Assembly: GCA_019114445.1 (NCBI GenBank)
Contig: DXFL01000015.1
Span: 1-64,000 of the forward strand
DNA: 64,000 nucleotides
Origin: Candidatus Barnesiella excrementigallinarum
GTDB lineage: Bacteria > Bacteroidota > Bacteroidia > Bacteroidales > Barnesiellaceae
Direction: 5' to 3'
Part shown: positions 45,299 through 53,931 of the stretch, piece by piece
Numbering within the stretch: the stretch's first letter is position 1
Layout: the number at the start of each line of letters is the position of its first letter
The notes under the pieces: generated by a model
What the model was told of the DNA's origin: nothing
What the model saw: the letters and a program-made list of their open reading frames with translations, nothing else
Database searches by the model: none
Made by a program: the position numbers and the translations under genes

Positions 45299-45334
45299 TT
45301 GAAAATACATTCCGCCCTTACATTCTAAAAAAAA

Positions 45335-45368
45335 CGAATGGCCTCCGGAAAGTTCCAAAGGCCATTCG
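45335..45368 (-). terminator. Intrinsic terminator after the peptide transporter gene
   Basis: Perfect arms CGAATGGCCT (45335-45344) and AGGCCATTCG (45359-45368). On the minus strand the stem is followed by TTTTTTTTAG. It lies 31 nt past the transporter stop. Confidence 0.85.
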
Positions 45369-45398
45369 CATATATCGGATTTAATTAGGGGCAAAACA

Positions 45399-46958
45399 TT
45401 ATCCGGTTATTCGCTCCAACCATTTAAGCATACCGAGCATTACACCCATCGAGACCAAACATACGATCAGGAACACCGTCCAACATTGCCAAATAGGCCA
45501 AGCATTGTACATGAGAGGACCTATCCACAGCAACAAATTACCCAACGCAGTTGCTCCCAGCCACAAGCCCTGACAAAGGCCCAACAAATGTTTGGGGGCG
45601 ACTTTCGAAACAAACGAAAGGCCCAACGGCGAGATAAACAACTCGGCTACGGTCAAGAAGAAATAGGTAACAATCAATACCCACCAATGGGCTTTGCGAG
45701 CCATTTGTTCGGCCACCGGGAGGAGTTTGAAATCATCGGCCGACGGATAACCTTTCATGGCCGAGAAGATAGCCAAGAACAAGAAAGCCAGTCCGGCAAT
45801 GAACATACCAATAGCAATCTTGCGGGGTGTGGAAATCTCTCTGCCCCGGCTGCTCAACCAAGCAAACAAAGCCATCACAACAGGTGTAAGGGTAATCACG
45901 AAGAAGGGGTTGATGGCCTGCCATATTTCGGGAGCCACAGCACTCGAATCGACAAAGTCGCGAGCAAAGAACGAAAGCGACATACCGTTTTGGTGGAACG
46001 AGAACCAAAAGAAGATAACGACACCCAGCACGGCAAACAAAGCGGCCATACGCTGGCGTATCTCCTTAGCCATAGCCCGTTTTTCCTCGGCAGTATAGGA
46101 TTGCGACTCCACTTTGGTCTTTTTGCCCGGAGTGGGGAACCGACGCTGATAAGCGACAAAGATAAGCAACGAAATGAGCATGGCCACTACCGAAGCGATA
46201 AACGAATAGTGGATACCCTCGTTAAAAATTTGGAGGTAATTTTGACAAGCGGCTGTCATTTCAGACACATTACCACCGGCCGCAGCCATGAGGGCATTGA
46301 GGTTATCGAGTGCCGATTGGCTCATCTGAGCCCCATTATTGATAAACTGGTGGCAAAGCGCCGGGAGTTGAGCATTATAAACCATGCCGTTCACACCTAA
46401 CCACCACTCGCGCAACAGCGGGGCGACAAACGGGGCGATAAGTCCGCCCACATTGATAAACACGTAAAATATTTGAAAACCGCTATCGCGTTTGTCCTTA
46501 GCACTCTTCAAAGCTTCGGGCCCCTGCTTGGCAGCTTCGGCCTCGAAATCGTCGTAAAGTTGACCAACGATAGCTTGCAAATTGCCTTTAAACAAACCGT
46601 TACCGAAAGCTATCAGGAACAAAGCAAAACAGGTGAGCGGGAGCAACCAAGACACATTACCGCTGGTGGCCAAAATGGGTATCGACAACAACACATAACC
46701 CGTAGCCATAATCACCAAACCGGTTTTAATGGTAGCTTTATAATTTTGGGTACGGTCGGCTATAATGCCGCCCACCAATGCCAGCAAATAAATACCTGCA
46801 TAAAAGAATGAATATATCGTACCCGATGTCTCTTCGCTCAATCCGAATTTCGAACAGAGGAACAACACCAGTACGGCATTCATAATGTAATAGCCGAAAC
46901 GCTCTCCCATATTGGAGAGTGCCGCCGCTATCAAGCCCTTAGGATGTCCTTTAAACAT
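45399..46958 (-). CDS. POT/PTR2 family proton-dependent oligopeptide transporter
   Basis: 519 residues with about 12-14 membrane spans. The PTR2 signature FQIFYVFINVGGLIAPFVAP is present (near 165-185), and the N-terminal stretch NMGERFGYYIMNAVLVLFL carries the ExxERFxYY motif that couples protons. It imports di- and tripeptides with protons across the inner membrane, suiting a proteolytic gut organism. A long polar loop (about 215-255) lies between spans 6 and 7. It is a single-gene unit, with its terminator at 45335-45368. Confidence 0.93.
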   Translation of the reverse strand: MFKGHPKGLIAAALSNMGERFGYYIMNAVLVLFLCSKFGLSEETSGTIYSFFYAGIYLLALVGGIIADRTQNYKATIKTGLVIMATGYVLLSIPILATSGNVSWLLPLTCFALFLIAFGNGLFKGNLQAIVGQLYDDFEAEAAKQGPEALKSAKDKRDSGFQIFYVFINVGGLIAPFVAPLLREWWLGVNGMVYNAQLPALCHQFINNGAQMSQSALDNLNALMAAAGGNVSEMTAACQNYLQIFNEGIHYSFIASVVAMLISLLIFVAYQRRFPTPGKKTKVESQSYTAEEKRAMAKEIRQRMAALFAVLGVVIFFWFSFHQNGMSLSFFARDFVDSSAVAPEIWQAINPFFVITLTPVVMALFAWLSSRGREISTPRKIAIGMFIAGLAFLFLAIFSAMKGYPSADDFKLLPVAEQMARKAHWWVLIVTYFFLTVAELFISPLGLSFVSKVAPKHLLGLCQGLWLGATALGNLLLWIGPLMYNAWPIWQCWTVFLIVCLVSMGVMLGMLKWLERITG

Positions 46959-46985
46959 AACGTCAAATTTTAAGTATTGAATAAT

Positions 46986-47411
46986 TTAATTGTTTTTCAC
47001 CTTAAATGCCAACGCATACATTCGCATTTGTTTGACCATAGCCACCAATCCGTTGGAACGGGTGGGCGACAGATGTTCGGTCAGCCCGATCTTTTCGATA
47101 AAATAGAGTTGGGCATTGAGTATCTCGTCGGGTGTACGCCCCGAAAGCACCCGCACCAACAACGAAACGATACCTTTCACAATAATCGCGTCGCTCTCGG
47201 CCTCGAAGCTGATACGGCCGTCGCTATAATCGGCCTGCAACCACACCCGGCTTTGGCAACCTTCGATAAGATTTTCGGGGGTTTTGTATTTTTCGTCCAT
47301 CGGCGGCAAGCAGTTGCCCAAGTCGATAAGCAACGCATACTTGTCCATCCAATCGTCGAAAACCGAAAACTCCTCTATAATTTCGTCCTGTATTTCGTCT
47401 ATACTTTTCAT
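46986..47411 (-). CDS. sufE: SufE family Fe-S assembly protein
   Basis: 141 residues. The active cysteine lies in NLIEGCQSRVWLQAD (near residue 51), and the conserved SPTRSNGLVAMVKQM is near the end. SufE accepts persulfide sulfur from the SufS desulfurase. The start at 47411 (KSIDEIQDEIIEEF) fits the family; the upstream in-frame ATG at 47423 adds MRKN. It follows the M28-family gene by only 17 nt (5 nt from the longer start). No other suf gene is in the window. Confidence 0.92.
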   Translation of the reverse strand: MKSIDEIQDEIIEEFSVFDDWMDKYALLIDLGNCLPPMDEKYKTPENLIEGCQSRVWLQADYSDGRISFEAESDAIIVKGIVSLLVRVLSGRTPDEILNAQLYFIEKIGLTEHLSPTRSNGLVAMVKQMRMYALAFKVKNN

Positions 47412-47428
47412 ATTTTTTCGCATTTCAA

Positions 47429-48415
47429 TTACTCTTCATAAACCACGGTCAAAACAGTTTGTCCCACCGCTTTCAGCGTCAACGGGTCTATATTCTCCAT
47501 CGTATCGCCTACCGTATGCCAATACGCAGGGAAACCGGTATCGCGATAACACGGAATAATATCGATACTGGGTATACCATAGCGGTTTATATAGATATGG
47601 TCGTCGTTTACATAACTGCCGTCTTCCTCGATAAAATAGTTGCCGTACCCCAGCCGTTTGGCGGTACTCCATACCTGCTCTACGATACCCGAAGCATAAT
47701 ATTTCGAGAACAACTCCCTGCGGAATTGCGCACCGGCGCCGCCCACCATATCGAGCAATATGCCAAACCGGGCACGATAGCCCTGCTTATGGGGCTTGCG
47801 ACCCCAATATTGCGACCCCAAAGCCCACGTATCTTCATCGTTCGAATGGCTCCAATACGGAGCACCATAATCCTCGGCATCGAAAAAGGCAATATCGACA
47901 CCGGCATTCGGCAGATTCTTCCCTATTTGCCGGGCAATTTCGAGCAATACACCCACACCGCTCGCACCGTCGTCGGCTCCGGCAATGGGTGTACGATGTT
48001 TGCTTTGATCGGGATCATTATCGGCATAAGGACGTGAATCCCAGTGCGCAAACAGAAGAATGCGGTTTTTCTTTTCGGGCGAGAACGAACCAATGATGTT
48101 GCGGATAGCAAGTTCGGTGCCATCGTAAGCCGTCACCGTACCGGATTGAACTTCGACCGCCGCTCCATGCCGAGCCAGCTCGGAAGCCAAATAGTCGGCC
48201 GTCGCCCGGTGTGCCGGCGTATTGGGTATGCGGTACCCGAACGCCACCTGCCGCTCGACATAGGCATACGCACTGTCGGCATCGAACGAGGGGACCTCTA
48301 TCGATACACTCTCCATGCCTTTTTCCTCGCTATTTTTCACCGATTTCGCCGAACAGGCAACCAGCCCTATGAGTAAGATTAAAAACCCAACGTTACGGTT
48401 CATTTTTTTCATCAT
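47429..48415 (-). CDS. M28-family lipoprotein, glutaminyl-cyclase-like
   Basis: 328 residues with a lipobox (LIGLVACS, Cys near 19). The catalytic core has FAHWDSRPYADNDPD, GADDGASGVGVLLEIAR, FFDAEDYG and the metal-binding HTVGDTMEN. These can be read as M28 aminopeptidase or as glutaminyl cyclase; the second fits better the GADDGASG and AEDYG forms seen in Bacteroidetes glutaminyl cyclases. These are known to convert N-terminal glutamine of exported proteins to pyroglutamate. Several exported proteins in this window carry Gln at the predicted mature N-terminus. The function therefore remains a choice between two. It is upstream of sufE. Confidence 0.82.
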   Translation of the reverse strand: MMKKMNRNVGFLILLIGLVACSAKSVKNSEEKGMESVSIEVPSFDADSAYAYVERQVAFGYRIPNTPAHRATADYLASELARHGAAVEVQSGTVTAYDGTELAIRNIIGSFSPEKKNRILLFAHWDSRPYADNDPDQSKHRTPIAGADDGASGVGVLLEIARQIGKNLPNAGVDIAFFDAEDYGAPYWSHSNDEDTWALGSQYWGRKPHKQGYRARFGILLDMVGGAGAQFRRELFSKYYASGIVEQVWSTAKRLGYGNYFIEEDGSYVNDDHIYINRYGIPSIDIIPCYRDTGFPAYWHTVGDTMENIDPLTLKAVGQTVLTVVYEE

Positions 48416-48458
48416 GCTCAAAAATACGCATTCTGTCAAAAACACACAAATATCCGAC

Positions 48459-49364
48459 CTATTTTATACAAAAAGAAAGGTCTACCGACTGTTTGCTTAC
48501 CGAAAAATTCACTTCGGACCCCTCTATCAAAGGCAGATTATCGGCCACATGACCCACCGGAAAGTCGAAACATACGGGATAATCATACTCCTCGACCATG
48601 TGCCAAATGAGTTCATAGAGCGTACCTCCGAGGCCCTCGTTCTCGGTATACTCGGTAAAGCGGCCTACAATCAGCCCCGACAGCGACGCCAGCCGTCCCG
48701 CCAGTTTCAACTGGTAGAGCATACGCTCGATTTTATAGGGAGCCTCGCCAATATCCTCTATAAAGAGGACCGAGCCGGGACGGAAAATATCATAAGGGGT
48801 ACCTATCAGCCCGCACAACACTGCCATATTGCCCCCGACCAGCATACCCCGTGCTTCGCCGCAACGGTTCATCGGGTGAGGCGCCTCGTGATATTGGGGA
48901 ATATCGCCAAAAAGAATTTGCCGCAGGTACTGCGTGCAACGATCGCCGGTCGGTTCCTCGGACAAATGCTTGCACATGGATGCATGGAGCGACATAAGCC
49001 CCCGGTTCACGCACAAGGCGTGCAAAGCCGAAATATCACTGAACCCGATAATCCATTTGGGATTACGGACTATATCGTCGGCCAACCGATCGAGCAAATG
49101 TACCGCACCATAACCACCACGGCTGCACAAAATGGCTTTTACTTGGGGGTCGTACAAGGCTTTGCGGAAATCGTCGAGCCGTTCGTCCACCGAGCCCGAA
49201 TAGGCACCCGCGCAACCCAAGCAATGAGGTTCGACCGCGACACCGAGCGACCAACGCTCCAACATATCGACAGCTCCTTTCACATAATCGGGATTGATAA
49301 TACTGGCCGGCGAAACAACGGCGACCTTGTCGCCGGGCATCAAAAACGGGGGATACTGTATCAT
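48459..49364 (-). CDS. ldcA: S66 family muramoyl-tetrapeptide (LD-)carboxypeptidase
   Basis: 301 residues. The nucleophile Ser is in WIIGFSDISALH, preceded by the family motif LCSRGGYGAVHLLDRL. The catalytic Glu lies in SVLFIEDIGEAPYKIERML and the His in FPVGHVADNLPLIEG. Family enzymes remove the terminal D-alanine from recycled muropeptides; the cytosolic location fits the lack of a signal peptide. MCC-family self-immunity proteins share the fold, but nothing nearby suggests antibiotic resistance. It lies 44 nt upstream of the M28 gene. Confidence 0.9.
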   Translation of the reverse strand: MIQYPPFLMPGDKVAVVSPASIINPDYVKGAVDMLERWSLGVAVEPHCLGCAGAYSGSVDERLDDFRKALYDPQVKAILCSRGGYGAVHLLDRLADDIVRNPKWIIGFSDISALHALCVNRGLMSLHASMCKHLSEEPTGDRCTQYLRQILFGDIPQYHEAPHPMNRCGEARGMLVGGNMAVLCGLIGTPYDIFRPGSVLFIEDIGEAPYKIERMLYQLKLAGRLASLSGLIVGRFTEYTENEGLGGTLYELIWHMVEEYDYPVCFDFPVGHVADNLPLIEGSEVNFSVSKQSVDLSFCIK

Positions 49365-49468
49365 TGATCTACAAAATTTCTAACTTTTTCCCACCCCGCC
49401 CATACCGCAGGACGAGGGATTCGCTTCCCGCAAAAATAGTTATCTTACCTATTTATTTAAAATATTTA

Positions 49469-49493
49469 TCCCGAAATCTATACGACTTCGGGA
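49469..49493 (-). terminator. Candidate terminator after der
   Basis: Arms TCCCGAA (49469-49475) and TTCGGGA (49487-49493) with an 11-nt loop, 25 nt past the der stop. The minus-strand sequence beyond is AT-rich (TAAATATTTTAAATA) rather than a pure T-run. Confidence 0.55.
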
Positions 49494-49517
49494 CACTTTA
49501 TACACGGGAAAACCGCG

Positions 49518-50831
49518 TTATTTCTCTCGCATGAAAATATTGATGGGGGTACCGCTGAAATTCCACGTCTCGCGAATCTTGTTTTCGAGGTAACGTTTAT
49601 ACGGTTCCTTCACCCACTGGGGCAAATTACAGAAAAAGACAAACGTAGGAATGTAGGCTTCGCGCAACATCGTTACATATTTTATTTTCACGTACTTGCC
49701 TTTGTGCGCAGGGGGCGGATAATTCTCTATCGCACTAAGCATTACTTCGTTGAGTTTCGAAGTAGGTATCATCGTGTGGCGATTTTTATATACCTGCACG
49801 GCGCTTTCGAGCACCTTGTAAATGCGCTGTTTGGTCAATGCCGAAGCGTAGACAATGGGGAAATCGACAAACGGTGCCAAGCGCGCCCGTATGGCATTTT
49901 CGAAGGTCTGGATAGCCTTGTTCGACTTATCCTCGACCAAATCCCACTTATTCACACATACCACCAATCCCTTTTTGTTTTTCTGTATAAGGGAGAAGAT
50001 ATTCAAATCCTGCCCCTCGATACCCCGTGTGGCATCGATCATGAGAATGCAGACATCGGAGGCTTCGATGGCTCGAATCGACCGAATGACCGAATAGTAT
50101 TCGAGATCCTCGGTCACCTTCCCTTTTTTGCGGATACCGGCGGTATCGACCAAGTAAAAGTCGAACCCGAACTTGTCGTAACGGGTATAGATAGAGTCGC
50201 GCGTGGTACCGGCAATATCGGTAACAATATAACGGTCCTCGCCGATAAAGGCATTGATAATGGACGACTTCCCGGCATTGGGTCGGCCTACGACGGCAAA
50301 ACGGGGAATATCTTCTTCGATTTCGGGTTCCGATTTCTTGGTGAATCGTTTTAGAATCTCGTCCAGCAAATCGCCCGTACCCGAACCGCTGGCTGCCGAC
50401 ACACAATAGGGATCGCCCAACCCGAACGAATAAAACTCGGCCGCATTGTATTGCCATTCGTTCGAATCGGCTTTATTAGCCACCAATATCACAGGTTTGT
50501 CCGAGCGCCGCAAAATGGCGGCCACATGGTCGTCGAGGTCGACCGCACCGGTTTTCACATCGACCATGAAGAGGATTACATCGGCCTCCTCGATAGCCAA
50601 AGCCACCTGTTTGTTAATCTCCTCCTCGAATATATCTTCCGAGTTAACCACCCAGCCCCCGGTATCGATCACCGAGAACTCTTGTCCGCACCATTCCACT
50701 TTACCATATTGCCGGTCACGGGTCGTGCCCGCCTCTTCGTTGACAATGGCTTTGCGGGTTTGTGTAAGACGGTTAAAAAGGGTCGACTTCCCTACATTGG
50801 GGCGACCTACTATTGCTACTATATTTCCCAT
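49518..50831 (-). CDS. der: Ribosome-assembly GTPase Der (EngA)
   Basis: 437 residues with tandem G domains: first G1 GRPNVGKST at 8-16 and second G1 GRPNAGKSS near 184, each with DTGG or DTAG and NK-D motifs (NKADS, NKWDL). A C-terminal KH-like domain follows. Der acts in 50S maturation. It lies 40 nt downstream of era on the same strand, so der and era probably form a unit. Confidence 0.97.
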   Translation of the reverse strand: MGNIVAIVGRPNVGKSTLFNRLTQTRKAIVNEEAGTTRDRQYGKVEWCGQEFSVIDTGGWVVNSEDIFEEEINKQVALAIEEADVILFMVDVKTGAVDLDDHVAAILRRSDKPVILVANKADSNEWQYNAAEFYSFGLGDPYCVSAASGSGTGDLLDEILKRFTKKSEPEIEEDIPRFAVVGRPNAGKSSIINAFIGEDRYIVTDIAGTTRDSIYTRYDKFGFDFYLVDTAGIRKKGKVTEDLEYYSVIRSIRAIEASDVCILMIDATRGIEGQDLNIFSLIQKNKKGLVVCVNKWDLVEDKSNKAIQTFENAIRARLAPFVDFPIVYASALTKQRIYKVLESAVQVYKNRHTMIPTSKLNEVMLSAIENYPPPAHKGKYVKIKYVTMLREAYIPTFVFFCNLPQWVKEPYKRYLENKIRETWNFSGTPINIFMREK

Positions 50832-50871
50832 AATCTCACTTTCTTTTTACGGCTGTCACAGCCATTTCGGT

Positions 50872-51756
50872 TTATTCGGGCATATACCCGAATCCTTTCA
50901 ATTTATTCTCTCGGCTACGCCAGTCTTTCTCGACCTTCACATACAGTTCGAGGAAAACTTTCTTATCGAAAAAAGCCTCTATATCTTTCCGGGCAAGGGT
51001 CCCCACTTTCTTTAAAGCGGCTCCGCCTTTCCCTATAACGATTCCTTTTTGGGAATCACGTTCGACATAAATCACCGCCATGATATGAATACGCCCCTCC
51101 TCTTCTTTGAACTGCTCTACCGCCACCTCGCAGGCATAGGGTATCTCCTTGTCGTAGGTGAGCAGAATTTTTTCACGGATAATCTCGGTCACAAAGAAAC
51201 GAGCCGGCTTATCGGTCAACGCATCTTTCTCGAAGAACGGGGGCGACGGGGGCAACAGTTCCTCTATACGCTTCAACAGATAATCGAGGTTGAACTTGTA
51301 CTGTGCCGAAACCGGTATGATTTCGGCCTTCGGCAGCAACTGTTTCCACTCTTCCACCAATTTTTCGAGAGCCGCTTGGTCTTGTAACAAATCTATTTTG
51401 TTTATCACCACCAACACGGGCACCGTCTCCTTCGCTACCTTATCGAGGAACGACCGGTTTTTCGTGGCATCCTCTACCACATCGGTCACATAAAGCAAAA
51501 TATCGGCGTCGAGCAAAGCCGATTGCGAAAAGTTCAACATCGACTCTTGCAACTTGTAATTGGGCACCAGCACGCCGGGCGTGTCGGAATAGACAATTTG
51601 CATATCCTCGGTGTTCACGATACCCATAATCCGATGGCGGGTAGTCTGGGCTTTCGAAGTGATTATCGAGATACGCTCTCCCACCAACGAATTCATCAAA
51701 GTAGATTTTCCCACATTGGGATTTCCTACGATATTTACAAAGCCTGCTTTATGCAT
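50872..51756 (-). CDS. era: GTPase Era
   Basis: 294 residues. G1 [16 protein letters not shown] is at 10-25, G3 DTPGV, and G4 NKIDL near 125. The C-terminal KH domain contains IGKGGAALKKVGTLARKDIE, which binds 16S rRNA in 30S maturation. A TACCTTTG -7 element lies at 51797-51804, suggesting its own promoter, while a terminator separates it from fabH. Confidence 0.97.
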   Translation of the reverse strand: MHKAGFVNIVGNPNVGKSTLMNSLVGERISIITSKAQTTRHRIMGIVNTEDMQIVYSDTPGVLVPNYKLQESMLNFSQSALLDADILLYVTDVVEDATKNRSFLDKVAKETVPVLVVINKIDLLQDQAALEKLVEEWKQLLPKAEIIPVSAQYKFNLDYLLKRIEELLPPSPPFFEKDALTDKPARFFVTEIIREKILLTYDKEIPYACEVAVEQFKEEEGRIHIMAVIYVERDSQKGIVIGKGGAALKKVGTLARKDIEAFFDKKVFLELYVKVEKDWRSRENKLKGFGYMPE

Positions 51757-51796
51757 ATTCTATTTTATTCGTATACAAAGCGATAAGTTCGCTTAC

Positions 51797-51804
51797 ACAA
51801 AGGT
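51797..51804 (-). promoter_or_regulatory. -7 element of the era-der promoter
   Basis: Minus strand TACCTTTG, about 40 nt before the era ATG. No clear -33 TTTG at 19-21 nt. Confidence 0.45.
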
Positions 51805-51860
51805 AATGAAAATATTTCATTGACGAAACAACCTACCGGTGCATTTGTTCAAAGACAAGA

Positions 51861-51894
51861 AAAGACGCATCTCTTCTGCAAAAGATGCGTCTTT
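51861..51894 (-). terminator. Intrinsic terminator after fabH
   Basis: Arms AAAGACGCATCT (51861-51872) and AGATGCGTCTTT (51883-51894), a perfect 12-bp stem with a 10-nt loop, 19 nt past the fabH stop; TTTCTTGTCTTTG follows on the minus strand. Confidence 0.8.
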
Positions 51895-51912
51895 CTTATA
51901 TAATCGACTGTT

Positions 51913-52905
51913 TTATTTTGCGTCGTACCCCCAAATGAGGTAGAGGGCTCCCCACGTAAATCCGGCTCCGAATGCCGTGAGGACAACTTTATCGCCTTTC
52001 TTGAACTTGTGTTCAAACTCAGCCATACACAAAGGTATGGAAGCGGCGCTTGTATTGCCATATTTTTGGATATTTACCAACAGTTTCTCCTCGGGGAGTT
52101 GCAAACGGTCGGCAATAGCCTCGATTATACGCAAATTGGCTTGGTGAGGAATCAAGTAGTCTATCGAATCTACCGTGAGGCTATTACGCTCCATCACTTT
52201 TTCCGAAGAGGTAAGCATATCGGTTACGGCGTGTTTATATACGGCACGGCCTTCCTGATATACATAGTGCTCGTCGTTATCGACCGTTTCATGCGTAGCA
52301 GGATGAACAGAACCTCCGGCTTTCATCAACAAGTGAGGCAGGCCTACGCCATCGGTATGCAACACGGCATCCACTACCCCTACCGGTTCGTCGGTAGGTT
52401 CGAGCATCACACAGGCAGCGCCATCGCCAAACAACGGGCAAGTAGAGCGGTCTTTGTAATTAACCATCGACGACATTTTTTCTGCGGCCAGCACAACCAC
52501 GTGTTTATATAATCCGCTTTTTACATAAGCTGTTCCCGATTGCAAAGCAACGATAAAACCTGCGCAAGCTGCTTGTATGTCATATCCATAGGCGGTTTTA
52601 ATACCCAATTTCTCCAATACGACCGATGCCGTCGAAGGGAACCGGTAGTCGGGAGTAGAGGTGGCGCAAATAAGCAAATCTACCTCTTCGGGTTTTACGC
52701 CTGTTTTCTTCAACAATTCGGCGACTGCTTTCACGCCCAAATCGGACGAGCCCGTACCCTCTTCTTTCAAGATTCGGCGCTCTTTGATACCCACACGGGT
52801 GGTAATCCACTCGTCGTTGGTATCAACCATGTGAGACAATTCGTCGTTTGTCAAAACATAATCGGGAACATACGAAGCTATTCCCGTTATTTTCGCATTT
52901 TGCAT
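51913..52905 (-). CDS. fabH: 3-oxoacyl-ACP synthase III
   Basis: 330 residues of the KAS III type. The catalytic triad is visible: Cys near 113 (IQAACAGFIVAL), His near 252 (LIPHQANLRI) and Asn near 282 (KYGNTSAASIP). It starts fatty-acid synthesis by condensing acetyl-CoA or a branched acyl-CoA with malonyl-ACP. It lies downstream of DUF177-rpmF, the conserved bacterial order. A hairpin in front of it (52933-52951) may reduce read-through from rpmF. Confidence 0.96.
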   Translation of the reverse strand: MQNAKITGIASYVPDYVLTNDELSHMVDTNDEWITTRVGIKERRILKEEGTGSSDLGVKAVAELLKKTGVKPEEVDLLICATSTPDYRFPSTASVVLEKLGIKTAYGYDIQAACAGFIVALQSGTAYVKSGLYKHVVVLAAEKMSSMVNYKDRSTCPLFGDGAACVMLEPTDEPVGVVDAVLHTDGVGLPHLLMKAGGSVHPATHETVDNDEHYVYQEGRAVYKHAVTDMLTSSEKVMERNSLTVDSIDYLIPHQANLRIIEAIADRLQLPEEKLLVNIQKYGNTSAASIPLCMAEFEHKFKKGDKVVLTAFGAGFTWGALYLIWGYDAK

Positions 52906-52932
52906 AATAAAATCGGCTTAGTGTGAAAAAAT

Positions 52933-52951
52933 GCCCTAAATCGCTTAGGGC
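52933..52951 (-). terminator. Intrinsic terminator after rpmF
   Basis: Arms GCCCTAA (52933-52939) and TTAGGGC (52945-52951), 5-nt loop, followed on the minus strand by ATTTTTTC. It lies between rpmF and fabH. Confidence 0.75.
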
Positions 52952-52978
52952 TTTATACATACCAATCGAAAAGGCGGA

Positions 52979-53164
52979 TTAAACAGCAGCCTCTTTTTCG
53001 ATTGCCAATTTTCCTCTGTAATACCCACACTCGCCACATACGGTATGGTATACATGCCAAGCACCACAATTGGGGCAAACTGCCAAAGTAGGAGCTACTG
53101 CTTTATCGTGAGTTCTTCTTTTGGCTGTTCTCGTTTTCGATTGTTTTCTTTTAGGATGTGCCAT
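52979..53164 (-). CDS. rpmF: 50S ribosomal protein L32
   Basis: 61 residues. The opening AHPKRKQSKTRTAKRRTHDK is the L32 signature. The zinc ribbon is of the four-cysteine form (CPNCG and CGECGY), so the zinc-dependent version. It lies 12 nt after the DUF177 gene, the usual pairing in bacteria. Confidence 0.97.
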   Translation of the reverse strand: MAHPKRKQSKTRTAKRRTHDKAVAPTLAVCPNCGAWHVYHTVCGECGYYRGKLAIEKEAAV

Positions 53165-53176
53165 TTTTCTATTACT

Positions 53177-53764
53177 TTAATTATTATCTATTATTTTCTT
53201 TAATTCGTCCCATCTCGGGTCGGTCTCCTCCCCTTCGCCGGGCACTACATCTATCTCATCGTCATCGTCGTACGCTACTGCGTCGTCATCGTCTTCGCCG
53301 TCTTCCAACGAGCGTGCCGTATGTTTACGCAATTTCGCACTCATCGATTTATTGCATTTTCCCGCCGGGTGAACGTGCTTCAAAGGTATGGTCAACGCAA
53401 TAAACTCGTATAAGAACCAAGCCACGTTCAACTCGCCGTCGCTCTCCGGTATAACTACCACATTGTCGCTCTCCTCGCTATATTCTGCACCGAATTTCAC
53501 GTAGAGCGTCTCATGAGTATTTACCTCGTGGTCCATATCGTCCAAACAGCGATCGCACGGTATTTGCACTACGCCTTCCAAATCAAAATCCAATTCGAAA
53601 ACGTCGGCCGTACGCTTCACTGTCAAGTTTACTTTTACCTTACCTTTTTGAACATCTTCTCCCTCGATGTTCTTAAAAAACTCATTATCCAATACATACT
53701 CAAAATTTTGAGTACCTATCGGCATACTTTTGAGCGGTAACTTATAAGCACTAAATCGTCCCAA
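53177..53764 (-). CDS. DUF177 (YceD-like) protein
   Basis: 195 residues of the DUF177 family, encoded before rpmF in most bacteria and linked in other organisms to 23S rRNA processing. Family features are the opening FSAYKLPLKSMPIG, the IPCDRCLDDMDHEV cysteine pair, and the acidic tail rich in Asp and Glu (DDAVAYDDDDEIDVV). The start is TTG at 53764 by the sequence; the family N-terminus GRFSAYKLPLK requires it, and the next ATG (KSMPIG) would remove the first strand. A TACCTTTG -7 element lies at 53788-53795, about 24 nt upstream. Confidence 0.88.
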   Translation of the reverse strand: MGRFSAYKLPLKSMPIGTQNFEYVLDNEFFKNIEGEDVQKGKVKVNLTVKRTADVFELDFDLEGVVQIPCDRCLDDMDHEVNTHETLYVKFGAEYSEESDNVVVIPESDGELNVAWFLYEFIALTIPLKHVHPAGKCNKSMSAKLRKHTARSLEDGEDDDDAVAYDDDDEIDVVPGEGEETDPRWDELKKIIDNN

Positions 53765-53787
53765 TGCTATTTGTCGTTAAAACTGCG

Positions 53788-53795
53788 CAAAGGTA
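53788..53795 (-). promoter_or_regulatory. -7 element of the DUF177-rpmF promoter
   Basis: Minus strand TACCTTTG; a partial -33 (ATTG) lies about 21 nt upstream. Short leader before the TTG start. Confidence 0.55.
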
Positions 53796-53931
53796 TAAAA
53801 AATAATCATTATAATTCAATCTTTTCGGTAGTTTTTATTTCATATTTGTAATTTTTCCACCGACAATATAGCCTTTTGACGGTTTCACAACCCACAAAAA
53901 AACAAGTGCTTAGCCCGACTTTCTGCGCCTG

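Noticed and set aside
48459..49364. Microcin C self-immunity (MccF) role for the S66 protein
   Set aside because: No microcin genes nearby, and the genome context is cell-wall and housekeeping; LD-carboxypeptidase is simpler.
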